From contig JACKNZ010000017.1 of assembly GCA_024234595.1 (NCBI GenBank), forward strand, positions 35,982 through 99,981: a DNA stretch of 64,000 nucleotides, written 5' to 3'. The notes under the pieces were generated by a model. That model searched no databases. It saw only the letters and a program-made list of their open reading frames with translations, and had not been told where the DNA came from. Shown here one piece after another: positions 17,843-26,225 of the stretch. This stretch comes from Moraxellaceae bacterium. Its GTDB lineage: Bacteria > Pseudomonadota > Gammaproteobacteria > Pseudomonadales > Moraxellaceae. How positions within the stretch are numbered: position 1 is the first letter of the stretch; every line of letters starts with the position of its first letter. A program made the position numbers and the translations under genes.

Positions 17843-18673
17843 TTAGTTCATCAGTTTAGTGCCTAAGGCTACAATCTTTTGATAACTTGTAGGTAGTAAA
17901 CGCTGCATCGCATCAACCACATAAGCATCAGAACCAATTAAGGCACGACGCGCATCTTTTTGTACAGCTTTTAAAATCACATTTGCCGCTTCTTCGGGGG
18001 TGGTTCTAAACAATTTTTCAAAATTTTGCGTGCTAGTGGCAGGATTTAAACCAATATTTTTGATGCTGTCATTCATTTTGGCCGCTTTTGCAATATTGGT
18101 TTTAATACCACCGGGGTGAACACAGGTCACACTGACAGGCGCATTTTCGATGTCTAATTCTTGGCGTAAGGCTTCGGTAAAACCACGCACCGCAAACTTA
18201 CTGGCATTATAAGCACTTTGAGTGGGCTGAGCACAAATACCAAAAATACTCGAAATATTGATAATATGACCATCACCAGAGGCTTTTAAGTAGGGCAAGA
18301 AGGCTTTAGTTCCATACACCACCCCCCAAAAGTTAATATTCATGACCCACGCTAATTCGTCGTAGCTCATGCCTTCCACCGTGCTTCCTAATGCCACACC
18401 TGCATTATTAAATATCAAATTGACTTTACCGTGCTCGCGTACCACTGCATCAGCCCAAGCATGAACGCCCTCTTTGTTGGCAACATCTAATTTTTGACTG
18501 GTGACATTAACACCAAAAGCTTTGGCTTGGTCAACGGTTTCGGCTAAACCTTTTTCATTAACATCACTTAAGGCTAAGTGACAGCCTTGTTTGGCTAAAT
18601 TAAGAGCTAAAGCACGGCCAATACCTGAACTTGCACCTGTGATTGCTGCGACTTTGTGGGCAAAAGATTTCAT
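17843..18673 (-). CDS. short-chain dehydrogenase/reductase (SDR family)
   Basis: A 276-residue NAD(P)-dependent oxidoreductase of the classical SDR type. It has the Rossmann motif TGASSGIG near residue 13, NNAG near 90, catalytic Ser in NISSIFG, and YNASK for Tyr and Lys. I use ATG 18673 (MKSFAHK) rather than the upstream TTG at 18700, which would put the start inside the operator region. It diverges from a TetR gene across two matched palindromes, so it is the likely target of that regulator. The substrate is unknown. Confidence 0.85.
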   Translation of the reverse strand: MKSFAHKVAAITGASSGIGRALALNLAKQGCHLALSDVNEKGLAETVDQAKAFGVNVTSQKLDVANKEGVHAWADAVVREHGKVNLIFNNAGVALGSTVEGMSYDELAWVMNINFWGVVYGTKAFLPYLKASGDGHIINISSIFGICAQPTQSAYNASKFAVRGFTEALRQELDIENAPVSVTCVHPGGIKTNIAKAAKMNDSIKNIGLNPATSTQNFEKLFRTTPEEAANVILKAVQKDARRALIGSDAYVVDAMQRLLPTSYQKIVALGTKLMN

Positions 18674-18693
18674 ATAAAATAACTCGTGATAAG

Positions 18694-18741
18694 TGGACAA
18701 TAAGTGTTGTCAACTTTATAATTGACAATAACTGTTGTCAA
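18694..18741. promoter_or_regulatory. paired 20-bp palindromic operators between SDR and tetR genes
   Basis: TGGACAATAAGTGTTGTCAA (18694-18713) and TTGACAATAACTGTTGTCAA (18722-18741) are near-identical 20-bp sites with centres 28 bp apart. Each is an inverted repeat TTGACAA-N6-TTGTCAA. They fill the divergent promoter region. This is the expected arrangement for TetR-family autorepression plus control of the divergent gene. Confidence 0.75.
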
Positions 18742-18766
18742 TATCTAAATAAAGGTTTTTGCACAA

Positions 18767-19435
18767 ATGACTGTAACATTATCCAATGACAAGAAAAAAC
18801 GGTCTTTTCGCGGAGTGAGTGCCGAGCAGCGACAAGCTGAGCGTCAGCAAAAATTGTTAGAAGCTGGCTTGCAATGTTTTGGGACACAGGGTTTTTATCA
18901 TGTCACCGTGCGTGAAATATGTGCCGAAGCAAAGCTGACTGAGCGTTATTTTTATGAATCTTTTAAAAATAGCGAGGCGTTATTGGTAGCGGTATATCAG
19001 GGCATTATTCAAGAAATGCAAAATCATATTATTCATACTGTGTTGGCTGAACCGAATAAAGAACCTAAAGTGCTTATTAAAACGGGCTTAACCGCTTTTT
19101 TGCGATTTATTCAGCAAGATGTACGAGTTGCGCGCATTTTGTTTATTGATGTGCCTCATGTCCGTTTTGAAAATACTGTACTTATTCGGGATACTTTGAG
19201 TAGTTTCAATGCCTTATTACAGCAATTTGGGCAACTATTGTTTCCTAATGCACTCAATAGCACGTTAAATTTTGATTTAATTAGCGCAGGGTTAAATGGG
19301 GCAAATGTGCATATCGTGACCTATTGGGTGCATAGTGACTTTACGCAGCCTTTTGAAGAGGTATTAGAAAGTTGTTATACCTTATTTGCGGCACTGGCCG
19401 ATTATTTGGCCAATGCTCAAAACTTAACATCATAA
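18767..19435 (+). CDS. TetR/AcrR-family transcriptional regulator
   Basis: A 222-residue repressor-type protein. A basic N-terminus precedes the helix-turn-helix region VTVREICAEAKLTERYFYES (about residues 45-65). The C-terminal ligand and dimer domain is helical and variable. AAAGG upstream supports ATG 18767. Its own promoter region holds two 20-bp palindromes shared with the divergent SDR gene, which suggests local control and autoregulation. The inducer is unknown. Confidence 0.85.
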   Translation: MTVTLSNDKKKRSFRGVSAEQRQAERQQKLLEAGLQCFGTQGFYHVTVREICAEAKLTERYFYESFKNSEALLVAVYQGIIQEMQNHIIHTVLAEPNKEPKVLIKTGLTAFLRFIQQDVRVARILFIDVPHVRFENTVLIRDTLSSFNALLQQFGQLLFPNALNSTLNFDLISAGLNGANVHIVTYWVHSDFTQPFEEVLESCYTLFAALADYLANAQNLTS

Positions 19436-19521
19436 GTAGCCCGTGTGAAATGTAATGCAACACGGGAATTGATGCTATTTGTTTGTTTTTCCTGTATTTC
19501 GCTACGCTGCATACAGGCTAC
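19436..19521. repeat. family-C GTAGCC...GGCTAC double-hairpin element (copy C1)
   Basis: It starts directly after the tetR stop codon. It is bounded by GTAGCC and GGCTAC. The first hairpin is CCCGTGTGA...ACACGGG and the second CCTGTAT...ATACAGG, joined by a TTTGTTTTT linker. A second full copy lies at 48878-48965 and a half copy at 42981. It resembles REP/BIME-type elements. Confidence 0.8.
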
Positions 19522-19535
19522 ACATTGTTAACTTA

Positions 19536-20486
19536 ATGATGAAATATGGTATGAGTAGTTCCGTTAAAGCAGATATGATGTTAGTGGGTGTTACCTTGCT
19601 GGCAGCCGTGAGCTGGATTATGTCTCGCGAAGCGGTGTTGTTAATGCCGCCGTTGTTATTTATGGCACTTAGGTTTTTGCTGGCGGCTAGCTTACTTGCG
19701 ATTGTAGGACGTAAGCCATTAGCGCAATTAGATGCTCGTGCTTTGTGGCGTAGTATGGTGGTTGGTTTGGTATTTGCTGCTGGTATGAGTTGTTGGGTAA
19801 TGGGTATTTTTACAGGTAAACACGTCGGTGAAGGGGCTTTTTTGACCAGTTTAGGCGTGGTGTTAGTTCCTGTGTTGGGGTATTTGTTTTTTAATGAAGC
19901 ACAAACTCGTAGCACTTGGTCGGCTTTGGTGGTGGCAAGTGTAGGCTTGGCGTTGTTGTCTTTGCAGCATGGTTTTACAGTTGAATTAGGGCAATTATTT
20001 TATGTCTCGGCGGCATTTATTTTTGCTTTATTTTTTAGGCTAAACACTCAAGCGGCTAATCCAAGTGTACGCATTGATAAACAAGGAGTGACTCATACCG
20101 ATAAAGCAGTACCAGCGATTGCTTTAACTTCTGTGGTTTTGGCAATGGTGGGATTATGTTGTGCGATTTTGTCATTGATGTTTGAAGCATGGCAGCCCAC
20201 ATTTAGCCATTTTTCGATGCCGATGTTAGGTTGGATTGTGGCCAGTGCCGTTGTTGGAACAGCTATGCGATTTTTGTTGCAAACCTATGCTCAAAGCCTC
20301 TCTACCAATACCCATGGCGTGGTGATTTTGGTGATAGAGCCTGTGTGGGTCGCCTTATTGGCGGCGGTATGGTTTGGTGAGCGTATGAATATGCAGCAGT
20401 TAGTGGGTTGTGTGTTGATTTTTGCGGCCTTGTTGATTAGTCGTTTAAATGTATTAAGAGCTTGGTTTAAAACAGTAACCTCATAA
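19536..20486 (+). CDS. EamA/DMT-family transporter
   Basis: An inner-membrane protein of about 316 residues with ten predicted helices in two EamA repeats. The first repeat includes LLAAVSWIMSREAV and the second has MLGWIVASAVVGTAMRFLLQ followed by VILVIEPVWVALLAAVWFGE, the family signature near the last helices. The frame is open from 19479, but that start falls inside a family-C repeat; I use ATG 19536. Neither start has a strong ribosome site. Members export metabolites or amino acids; no substrate can be named. Confidence 0.8.
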   Translation: MMKYGMSSSVKADMMLVGVTLLAAVSWIMSREAVLLMPPLLFMALRFLLAASLLAIVGRKPLAQLDARALWRSMVVGLVFAAGMSCWVMGIFTGKHVGEGAFLTSLGVVLVPVLGYLFFNEAQTRSTWSALVVASVGLALLSLQHGFTVELGQLFYVSAAFIFALFFRLNTQAANPSVRIDKQGVTHTDKAVPAIALTSVVLAMVGLCCAILSLMFEAWQPTFSHFSMPMLGWIVASAVVGTAMRFLLQTYAQSLSTNTHGVVILVIEPVWVALLAAVWFGERMNMQQLVGCVLIFAALLISRLNVLRAWFKTVTS

Positions 20487-20539
20487 AAAAGGATTTTTAG
20501 GGTAAAATTGGTCAGTTAAGTGTTGATTATTGGTTTGGT

Positions 20540-20587
20540 TTCGACTGCGCTCAACCACCTCGATTTTACTATCTGAGTGAAGTCGAA
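20540..20587. repeat. palindromic repeat TTCGACT...AGTCGAA (family D)
   Basis: Arms TTCGACTGCGCTCA (20540-20553) and TGAGTGAAGTCGAA (20574-20587) pair with two mismatches. The CGCTCA / TGAG(C/T)GAAGTCGAA motif is a repeat type seen between genes in many bacteria. It lies between convergent genes. Confidence 0.6.
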
Positions 20588-20631
20588 GGATGATTTTTAA
20601 GGAGCAATTTGTTTAAATTTGCGATGGAGTT

Positions 20632-20663
20632 CCCTCTCCTTATAGGAGAGGGTTAGGGTGAGG
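20632..20663. repeat. family-B palindrome (copy B4) at the maeB 3' end
   Basis: CCCTCTCCT (20632-20640) pairs with AGGAGAGGG (20644-20652), followed by TTAGGGTGAGG. It lies 9 bases past the maeB stop on the minus strand, so it may also act as a transcript end. Confidence 0.65.
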
Positions 20664-20671
20664 TTTAGCTG

Positions 20672-22930
20672 CTAGGCTTGCCCAATAATCTCGGCAACCG
20701 TTAACGCTGTCATATTAACAATACGGCGCACAGTGGCTGAAGGGGTTAACACATGAACAGGTTTGGCTACGCCCAACAAAATTGGGCCAATAGTGACATC
20801 ACTGCCTAAAGTGGTTTTAAGCAAATTAAAGGCAATGTTGGCTGCATCGAGTGTTGGCATAACTAATAAATTGGCATTGCCTGTGAGGCTAGAGTTTGGA
20901 AATTCTTTGCGACGAATTTCTTCACTCAAGGCTGAGTCACCGTGCATTTCGCCATCGACTTCTAAGTCTGGTGCATTGGCTTTAACTAAGGCATAGGCTT
21001 GGCGCATTTTAAGCGCGCTAGGCGTGTTTTCGGTACCAAAGTTAGAATGTGACAACAATGCCGCTTTAGGGACAATGCCAAAACGTCTAATTTCTTCGGC
21101 AGCCAATAAAGTCATCTCGGCAATTTGTTGCGTTGTTGGCTCTGGATTAACGTAAGTATCTGCAATAAACATATTGCGGTCTTCACCCATTAACACATTC
21201 ATGGCATAAAAATTTTGGGCATTTTTATTTAAGCCAATCACTTGCTCTACATAATCCAAATGCAAATGAAAGTGACCAAAAGTCCCGCAAATCATGCCAT
21301 CGGCTTCGCCAAAGTGGACTAAGAGTGCGCCAATTAAGGTAGTACGGCGACGCACTTCGCGCATGGCTAATTCTAAACCAACACCACGGCGGCACATAAT
21401 ATCGTGGTAATAGTGATAATATTTTTCATAATCAACCAAGTTGTCTTGGTCTATTAAGCTAAAATCTTGTCCTGCACGAATACGCAAACCCAATTTTTGA
21501 ATTTGTTTGTTAATGTCTTCGGTACGACCAACCAATAATGGAAAGGCTAAGCCTTCATCAACCACAATTTGCACTGCACGCAATACGCGCTCATCTTCGC
21601 CTTCACAAAACACAATACGTTTGTTAGGTGCGGCTTTGGCAAGTGCAAAAACGGGCTTCATAATAAAGGCTGAGTTATAGACAAACTCCGACAAGCGTTG
21701 ACGATAGGCTTTAAAGTCTTCGATGGGGCGAGTGGCAATGCCTGAGTCCATCGCGGCTTTGGCTACCGCAGGGGCAATTTCCATAATCAAGCGTTGGTCA
21801 AGTGCTTTAGGAATAATATAATCCGCGCCAAAACTGGTGGGTTCGCCATAGGCGACTTCATCACGCTCAACGTGCGCCATGCGTGCAATGGCATGAACGC
21901 TGGCAATTTTCATTTCTTCGTTAATGGTGGTTGCGCCAACGTCTAATGCCCCTCTAAAAATATAAGGGAAGCACAAGGCGTTGTTGACTTGGTTAGGATA
22001 GTCAGAGCGGCCTGTGGCAATAATGGCATCAGCACGCACCGCTTTAACTTCTTCGGGCATAATTTCGGGCGTAGGATTAGCTAAGGCAAAAATAATCGGG
22101 TTGCTGGCCATGCTGACAACCATGTCGGGTTTTACTAAGCCAGCTGTCGATAAGCCCAAAAACATATCTGCACCCACCATGACATCGGCTAAGGTGCGAG
22201 CGTCGGTGTGTTGAGCGTATTTGGCTTTGCTCTCGTCCATCGCACGACCGTGATGCAATACGCCTTTGGAGTCGGCAACATAAATATTGTTTTTGTTAAC
22301 GCCTAAAGCACACAACAAGTCTAAGCACGAAATGGCCGCCGCGCCTGCACCCGAGCAAACAATTTTGATTTCATCAATTTTTTTGTTGACTAATTTGAGG
22401 GCATTTAACAAGCCTGCACCGACAATAATAGACGTACCGTGTTGGTCATCATGAAAAACAGGAATTTTCATCCGTTCACGAAGTTTCTTTTCGATATAAA
22501 AACATTCGGGAGCTTTAATATCTTCGAGGTTAATACCGCCAAAGGTAGGTTCTAAGGAGGCAATAATCTCGACTAATTTGTCGGGGTCGCGTTCATCAAT
22601 TTCGATGTCAAACACATCAACGCCAGCAAATTTTTTAAACAAAACGCCTTTGCCTTCCATGACAGGTTTAGAGGCCAGTGGGCCAATGTCACCTAAACCT
22701 AAAACAGCCGTACCGTTGCTAATCACGGCCACTAAGTTGCCGCGAGCCGTATAACGTGAGACGCTGGTGGGGTCTTTTTCGATTTCTAAACAAGGTGCAG
22801 CCACACCTGGTGAATAGGCGAGAGCTAAATCACGTTGATTAGATAATTGTTTGCTAGGTGTAACCGAGATTTTACCAGGATTTGGAAATTCATGATAATC
22901 CAAAGCCGCTTTACGAAATACCTCATCCAT
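20672..22930 (-). CDS. maeB: NADP-dependent malic enzyme with phosphotransacetylase-like C-terminus
   Basis: A 752-residue MaeB-type enzyme converting malate to pyruvate and CO2, making NADPH. The N-terminal malic domain has the Tyr region LALAYSPGVAAPCLEI and metal-binding HDDQHGTSIIVGAG. The NADP domain contains CSGAGAAAISCLDLL. The C-terminal 320 residues form a PTA/PTB-like domain (VFCEGEDERVLRA), usually regulatory rather than catalytic. Full length for the family. A 351-base region with palindromes lies upstream, but no leader structure I recognise. Confidence 0.92.
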   Translation of the reverse strand: MDEVFRKAALDYHEFPNPGKISVTPSKQLSNQRDLALAYSPGVAAPCLEIEKDPTSVSRYTARGNLVAVISNGTAVLGLGDIGPLASKPVMEGKGVLFKKFAGVDVFDIEIDERDPDKLVEIIASLEPTFGGINLEDIKAPECFYIEKKLRERMKIPVFHDDQHGTSIIVGAGLLNALKLVNKKIDEIKIVCSGAGAAAISCLDLLCALGVNKNNIYVADSKGVLHHGRAMDESKAKYAQHTDARTLADVMVGADMFLGLSTAGLVKPDMVVSMASNPIIFALANPTPEIMPEEVKAVRADAIIATGRSDYPNQVNNALCFPYIFRGALDVGATTINEEMKIASVHAIARMAHVERDEVAYGEPTSFGADYIIPKALDQRLIMEIAPAVAKAAMDSGIATRPIEDFKAYRQRLSEFVYNSAFIMKPVFALAKAAPNKRIVFCEGEDERVLRAVQIVVDEGLAFPLLVGRTEDINKQIQKLGLRIRAGQDFSLIDQDNLVDYEKYYHYYHDIMCRRGVGLELAMREVRRRTTLIGALLVHFGEADGMICGTFGHFHLHLDYVEQVIGLNKNAQNFYAMNVLMGEDRNMFIADTYVNPEPTTQQIAEMTLLAAEEIRRFGIVPKAALLSHSNFGTENTPSALKMRQAYALVKANAPDLEVDGEMHGDSALSEEIRRKEFPNSSLTGNANLLVMPTLDAANIAFNLLKTTLGSDVTIGPILLGVAKPVHVLTPSATVRRIVNMTALTVAEIIGQA

Positions 22931-23281
22931 ATTTTATTCTTGCAGTGCAAGCCTCTAATTCAATAAATAAAACACACGCCATTGGGCGTGGGTCAAAATA
23001 AGGGGGTTAATATACCATGTTGTGGTCTAGTTAATGTGCTTAACAAACACATCATTCTAACGTGAACGTTAGCAACAGCGGTGGTGGCCAAGCTGTGCTT
23101 ATTCAAAGAAAGACTTTCCCTTTTGGGGCAATTTGATAATAAAATTGTACTGTGTGGCGGGCTCAAGAGGGGTGTAGAACCTATATCAACACATTAAAAG
23201 TCATAATAACGGGGTATTAGTTGTAAAAATACTACGCTTAGCGTAACTTGGCAAGAGACAAACTTAGGACATCGGCAAGAT
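22931..23281. other. divergent intergenic region between maeB and an unknown gene
   Basis: Contains a CACGCC-ATT-GGGCGTG hairpin near 22975 on the maeB side. It also has a 16-bp palindrome CTAACGTGAACGTTAG (23057-23072) and a 13-bp palindrome TACGCTTAGCGTA (23233-23245). The two palindromes could be operators. No small gene or known riboswitch is visible. Confidence 0.5.
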
Positions 23282-24319
23282 ATGAACCAACAAGCACTTC
23301 ATCCTAAAGCGCAGGCGTTATTAGACGCTCAAGTGGCCTATATAGTGCAACAAATGAGTGGCGTAGAGCTAGCTAATACCTTGGCTCAAGAAATTGATGT
23401 GATTTTAGCCAATGCGCCACTGTTGACACTCAATGAGTGTGTCACTCCGCACATGATTAAAGAAACAGTGTATCACTATGCCATTGAACTGGATTTGGGG
23501 GCAGGGGTGTTTGATATTATTGGCGATATTGCCCGTACTTTGCATGGCCATCATATTCATCAACAAACCACTCTTAATGATATTGTGCCCGATAAACATG
23601 CTCAGCAAGTGCTCGACAAAATCTTAGAGCTTAAAACGGTTCGTGATTATATTGTGCAGCAAGTGATTATGAATCCTGTGTATGCAGCCTTGGCCTCTGA
23701 TGTCATGTATTATGGTTTGCGGGATTATTTGTTAAGTCAGTTAGGTGGCCAAAAGAGTCGTCAACGTCTTACTCCCTTAGTGTCTTGGGGCAAAAGTTTG
23801 GTGGAGCGTGTGCCACCAGATATAGAGCAAATGGTAGAGCTTAATTTACGTCATTATATTCAAAAAAGTTTGAGTCATGTGCTGAGCGAAAGCCAAAGCT
23901 TTTTGGCACATATAGATATTCAAAAGCTGCGTGATAATTTATTAGATATATGGGATGACCTGAAACAACATCCGATTAGTACCTATCAACAATTATTAAC
24001 CAGTATGGATATCGAAGAATTATTTGTGTTGTCGTATGAGTTTTGGCGCGATTTTAGACAAAGTGATTATTTTAAGGTGCTGATTGACTCAGCCATAGAC
24101 GCTTTTTTTAATCGTTATGGTGAAGCGACCTTAGAAGAATTACTCGACGAAGTGGGTATTAGCCGAGAGATGTTAGTGGCCGATGCTTTGCGTTTTGCGC
24201 CTCCCATTATTGCCATGCTCCAACAAAAATCGTTGTTAGAGCCGTTTATTCGACAACATTTAGAGCCATTTTATCACTCACCAGCGGTATGGGCGATTTT
24301 AGACGCTAAAACCGATTAA
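23282..24319 (+). CDS. conserved-looking hypothetical protein, helical
   Basis: A 345-residue cytoplasmic protein, almost entirely helical by composition, with no signal peptide or membrane span. Recognisable stretches are TVRDYIVQQVIMNPVYAALA and DVMYYGLRDYLLSQLGGQ in the middle and DIEELFVLSYEFWRDFR near residue 240. I do not recognise the family. The start ATG 23282 has only a weak purine-rich site upstream. The 3' end overlaps the convergent small membrane-protein gene by 14 bases. Confidence 0.55.
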   Translation: MNQQALHPKAQALLDAQVAYIVQQMSGVELANTLAQEIDVILANAPLLTLNECVTPHMIKETVYHYAIELDLGAGVFDIIGDIARTLHGHHIHQQTTLNDIVPDKHAQQVLDKILELKTVRDYIVQQVIMNPVYAALASDVMYYGLRDYLLSQLGGQKSRQRLTPLVSWGKSLVERVPPDIEQMVELNLRHYIQKSLSHVLSESQSFLAHIDIQKLRDNLLDIWDDLKQHPISTYQQLLTSMDIEELFVLSYEFWRDFRQSDYFKVLIDSAIDAFFNRYGEATLEELLDEVGISREMLVADALRFAPPIIAMLQQKSLLEPFIRQHLEPFYHSPAVWAILDAKTD

Positions 24320-24587
24320 ACATCAGCCATATCCACGTGATACAAGCAGTGGCAATAAATATCACCATGCTGCTGAGCCATAAGCTCGTTGATGTTTGTG
24401 GTTCCGTAGTGGGGTGTGTGCCCAAATCTGGGTGGGCGCGTTGATAAGCTTCTACCGCTTCTTTGGCTTCTTTAAGACTTAAAGCGTTTTCTTGGCGTAC
24501 AATTTTGATGGCATCAATTTTGTGACCTAAAGCCAAGGCACCAATGGCGGCTAAAGGAATTAACGGGGTGGAGTCTTGGGGCATCAT
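24306..24587 (-). CDS. small membrane protein with ribosomal L7/L12 C-terminal-like motif
   Basis: A 93-residue protein from ATG 24587. A short N-terminal hydrophobic stretch (LIPLAAIGALALG) is followed by KIDAIKIVRQENALSLKEAK, which closely resembles the L7/L12 C-terminal fold (IKxVRxxxxLxLKEAKxxVE). A Pro/Thr linker and one C-terminal transmembrane helix (LWLSSMVIFIATACITWIWL) follow. AAAGGA 9 bases before ATG 24587 supports this start. The frame extends to 24803, but that part is repeat-derived. The L7/L12-like motif occurs in other small bacterial proteins of unknown role, so this is not a ribosomal protein. Confidence 0.6.
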   Translation of the reverse strand: MMPQDSTPLIPLAAIGALALGHKIDAIKIVRQENALSLKEAKEAVEAYQRAHPDLGTHPTTEPQTSTSLWLSSMVIFIATACITWIWLMFNRF

Positions 24588-24728
24588 GAGTAGCATCCTT
24601 TCTAAATACAAAGTCTGGGTTAAAAATAGCACTAAGCTATTGTTTAGTTTGTCAAATACCTCACATTTACCTACGTTGTTAGGTGGTTTTTGTGTCGCTT
24701 TGTGTGCTGTTTCGCATTTTATAAGTAT

Positions 24729-24827
24729 AGGACTTACGCATTTTGCCAAAATTAGCGCGTTTTGTGAGCATAAAACCGTTGTAAACGGTTGTAATGCAAA
24801 CAAATAAGCGATAACCGCGTCAGTCCT
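24729..24827 (+). repeat. family-A palindromic element, 99-bp class (copy A4)
   Basis: Left end AGGACTTACGC; right end GCGTCAGTCCT, with one mismatch to the consensus. The core hairpin is AACCGT-TGTAA-ACGGTT. Same length and orientation as A3 and A5. Confidence 0.88.
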
Positions 24828-24922
24828 AAAGTGGTTTTTTCCCAGTGATTTTTACTGTAGCATGATTTTTGTGCACAAAAATAACAGTTATGTAATTTAT
24901 TGCTTTGTGGGCTTGAGTTACT

Positions 24923-24954
24923 GTGAGCAAATAAGAGATAGGCGCATCAGTCCT
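24923..24954 (+). repeat. degraded right end of a family-A element (A7)
   Basis: GTGAGCAAATAAGAGATAGG followed by CGCATCAGTCCT matches the right 32 bp of family A with several mismatches. No matching left end is visible between A4 and this fragment. Confidence 0.6.
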
Positions 24955-25076
24955 ATCTAAGCCGAAATTGTGTACAATGTATGATGCTGAGTGATATCGC
25001 GTTGACTAGAGTAAGACCATTTTGATACCTAGCAAATAATTTTTTGAATTTTTTAAATGGATAGGCTTTTGCTTTT

Positions 25077-26213
25077 ATGGCCAAAAATAATCAAGCCCTG
25101 CAAACCCTCAAAATTGCCTTTTTAGGTGGACGTGGTTGTGGCAAAACGACCTTGTTAGCGAGTTACTTGGGGCATATGGCCAGCAGTCGTTGGCAAAAAG
25201 AACATCAATATTACTTAAGCACACCCGACTCAAGTGACTCCAAACGCTTAAATGAGTTGTTTCAGGGTTTATGTAATGGTTATTTTCCCGAAGCAACCAT
25301 TAAGCGTGCCTCTGCCTATCGTTTTCAAATGCACGTTGAGGCTTGCGATGGCGTGCCACTCGAAATTCAATGGCTTGACTACCCCGGTGAATGGTGGGAG
25401 CGTGAACCTGCCGATGCCAAAGAAAAAAAACAACGAGATGACTGTTTAAAGCGTATGGTCAATAGCCATGTGTGTTTTTTGGTAATAGATGGTGCGGAAT
25501 TTAAACGGCATGGCGAAACCTATTTGCGCGCCCATTTGGCGCATATGACCAATGAAATTGCCAATTTATTACGTCAAACAGGAACAAAGAAAAAACATAA
25601 CGCACTTAAAGATATGGTTTGGATTATGGCTTTGAGCAAAGCCGATATGCTTGAGCCAAATTTGACCGCCGCCGACTTTGCCGATTTTGTTAATCGTTAT
25701 GCAGGTGATCAATTAGACACTTTGCGCCAACGTCTAGGCGAGGCGGGTTGCCCATCGTTTGGCATGAATTATTTACTGTTTTCTTCGGTGTTGGGGACAG
25801 GTCAACGCATTATTGATATTAACAAAAACATTGGCTTAGATTTAATAGCCCCTTTAGCCTTGCGAACCATTTTAGAAAAAGAGCTGCAAAATGCCGACAA
25901 GTCTGCCGTTCTTAAACGTGTTTTTGCAGGCAGTGCCGACAGAGGTGCATTACAAGCCTTGTTTAATTTATTACGTCAGTTGTTAGCTAAATGGCCAGAC
26001 CGTTCGACTCGTGACTTGGGCGATTTGTTATTTACTAAAGCCGAGACATGGTTAGGTAGTCATGCCCAAGATTTGCAAAAAGAAATGGATGCCCAACAAA
26101 AACAAGGCCATAGTTTGCGTGCCGCCGAAGCCATTCTTAAAATTGCACTCACTAAGCCCGAAAATCGTCAGTATTTTTATGTGCCGTTGTTGCGTGTGGG
26201 TGTTAATCGTTAA
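25077..26213 (+). CDS. predicted P-loop GTPase of unknown function
   Basis: A 378-residue cytoplasmic protein. The G1 loop is GGRGCGKTT (17-25), G3 is DYPGEWW (101-107) and G4 is SKAD (187-190), a variant of NKxD. This set suggests a TRAFAC-type GTPase rather than an ATPase. The C-terminal 120 residues are helical and unassigned. ATG 25077 is preceded by AT-rich sequence with a weak ribosome site. The next gene starts 13 bases after the stop and an MscS channel gene follows, so it heads a tight three-gene operon. I do not recognise a named family. Confidence 0.65.
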   Translation: MAKNNQALQTLKIAFLGGRGCGKTTLLASYLGHMASSRWQKEHQYYLSTPDSSDSKRLNELFQGLCNGYFPEATIKRASAYRFQMHVEACDGVPLEIQWLDYPGEWWEREPADAKEKKQRDDCLKRMVNSHVCFLVIDGAEFKRHGETYLRAHLAHMTNEIANLLRQTGTKKKHNALKDMVWIMALSKADMLEPNLTAADFADFVNRYAGDQLDTLRQRLGEAGCPSFGMNYLLFSSVLGTGQRIIDINKNIGLDLIAPLALRTILEKELQNADKSAVLKRVFAGSADRGALQALFNLLRQLLAKWPDRSTRDLGDLLFTKAETWLGSHAQDLQKEMDAQQKQGHSLRAAEAILKIALTKPENRQYFYVPLLRVGVNR

Positions 26214-26225
26214 CGGGAATGATGT

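Larger units (their letters stand above)
24588..25076. other. 489-base intergenic region with two family-A sequences
   Basis: Holds the complete element A4 (24729-24827) and a degraded element end A7 (24923-24954). The rest, including 24960-25076 upstream of the GTPase gene, is AT-rich with no recognisable gene. The GTPase-operon promoter should lie after 24955. Confidence 0.55.

Noticed and set aside
19479..19535. Earlier start of the EamA transporter
   Set aside because: The added residues lie inside family-C repeat C1 and add a non-family N-terminus.
24306..24587. Ribosomal protein L7/L12 gene
   Set aside because: Only the C-terminal motif is similar; the protein has a C-terminal membrane helix, no L7/L12 N-terminal dimerisation domain and no rpl neighbours.
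24588..24803. N-terminal extension of the small L7/L12-like protein
   Set aside because: The upstream part comes from element A4 and lacks a ribosome site, while AAAGGA is well placed for ATG 24587.
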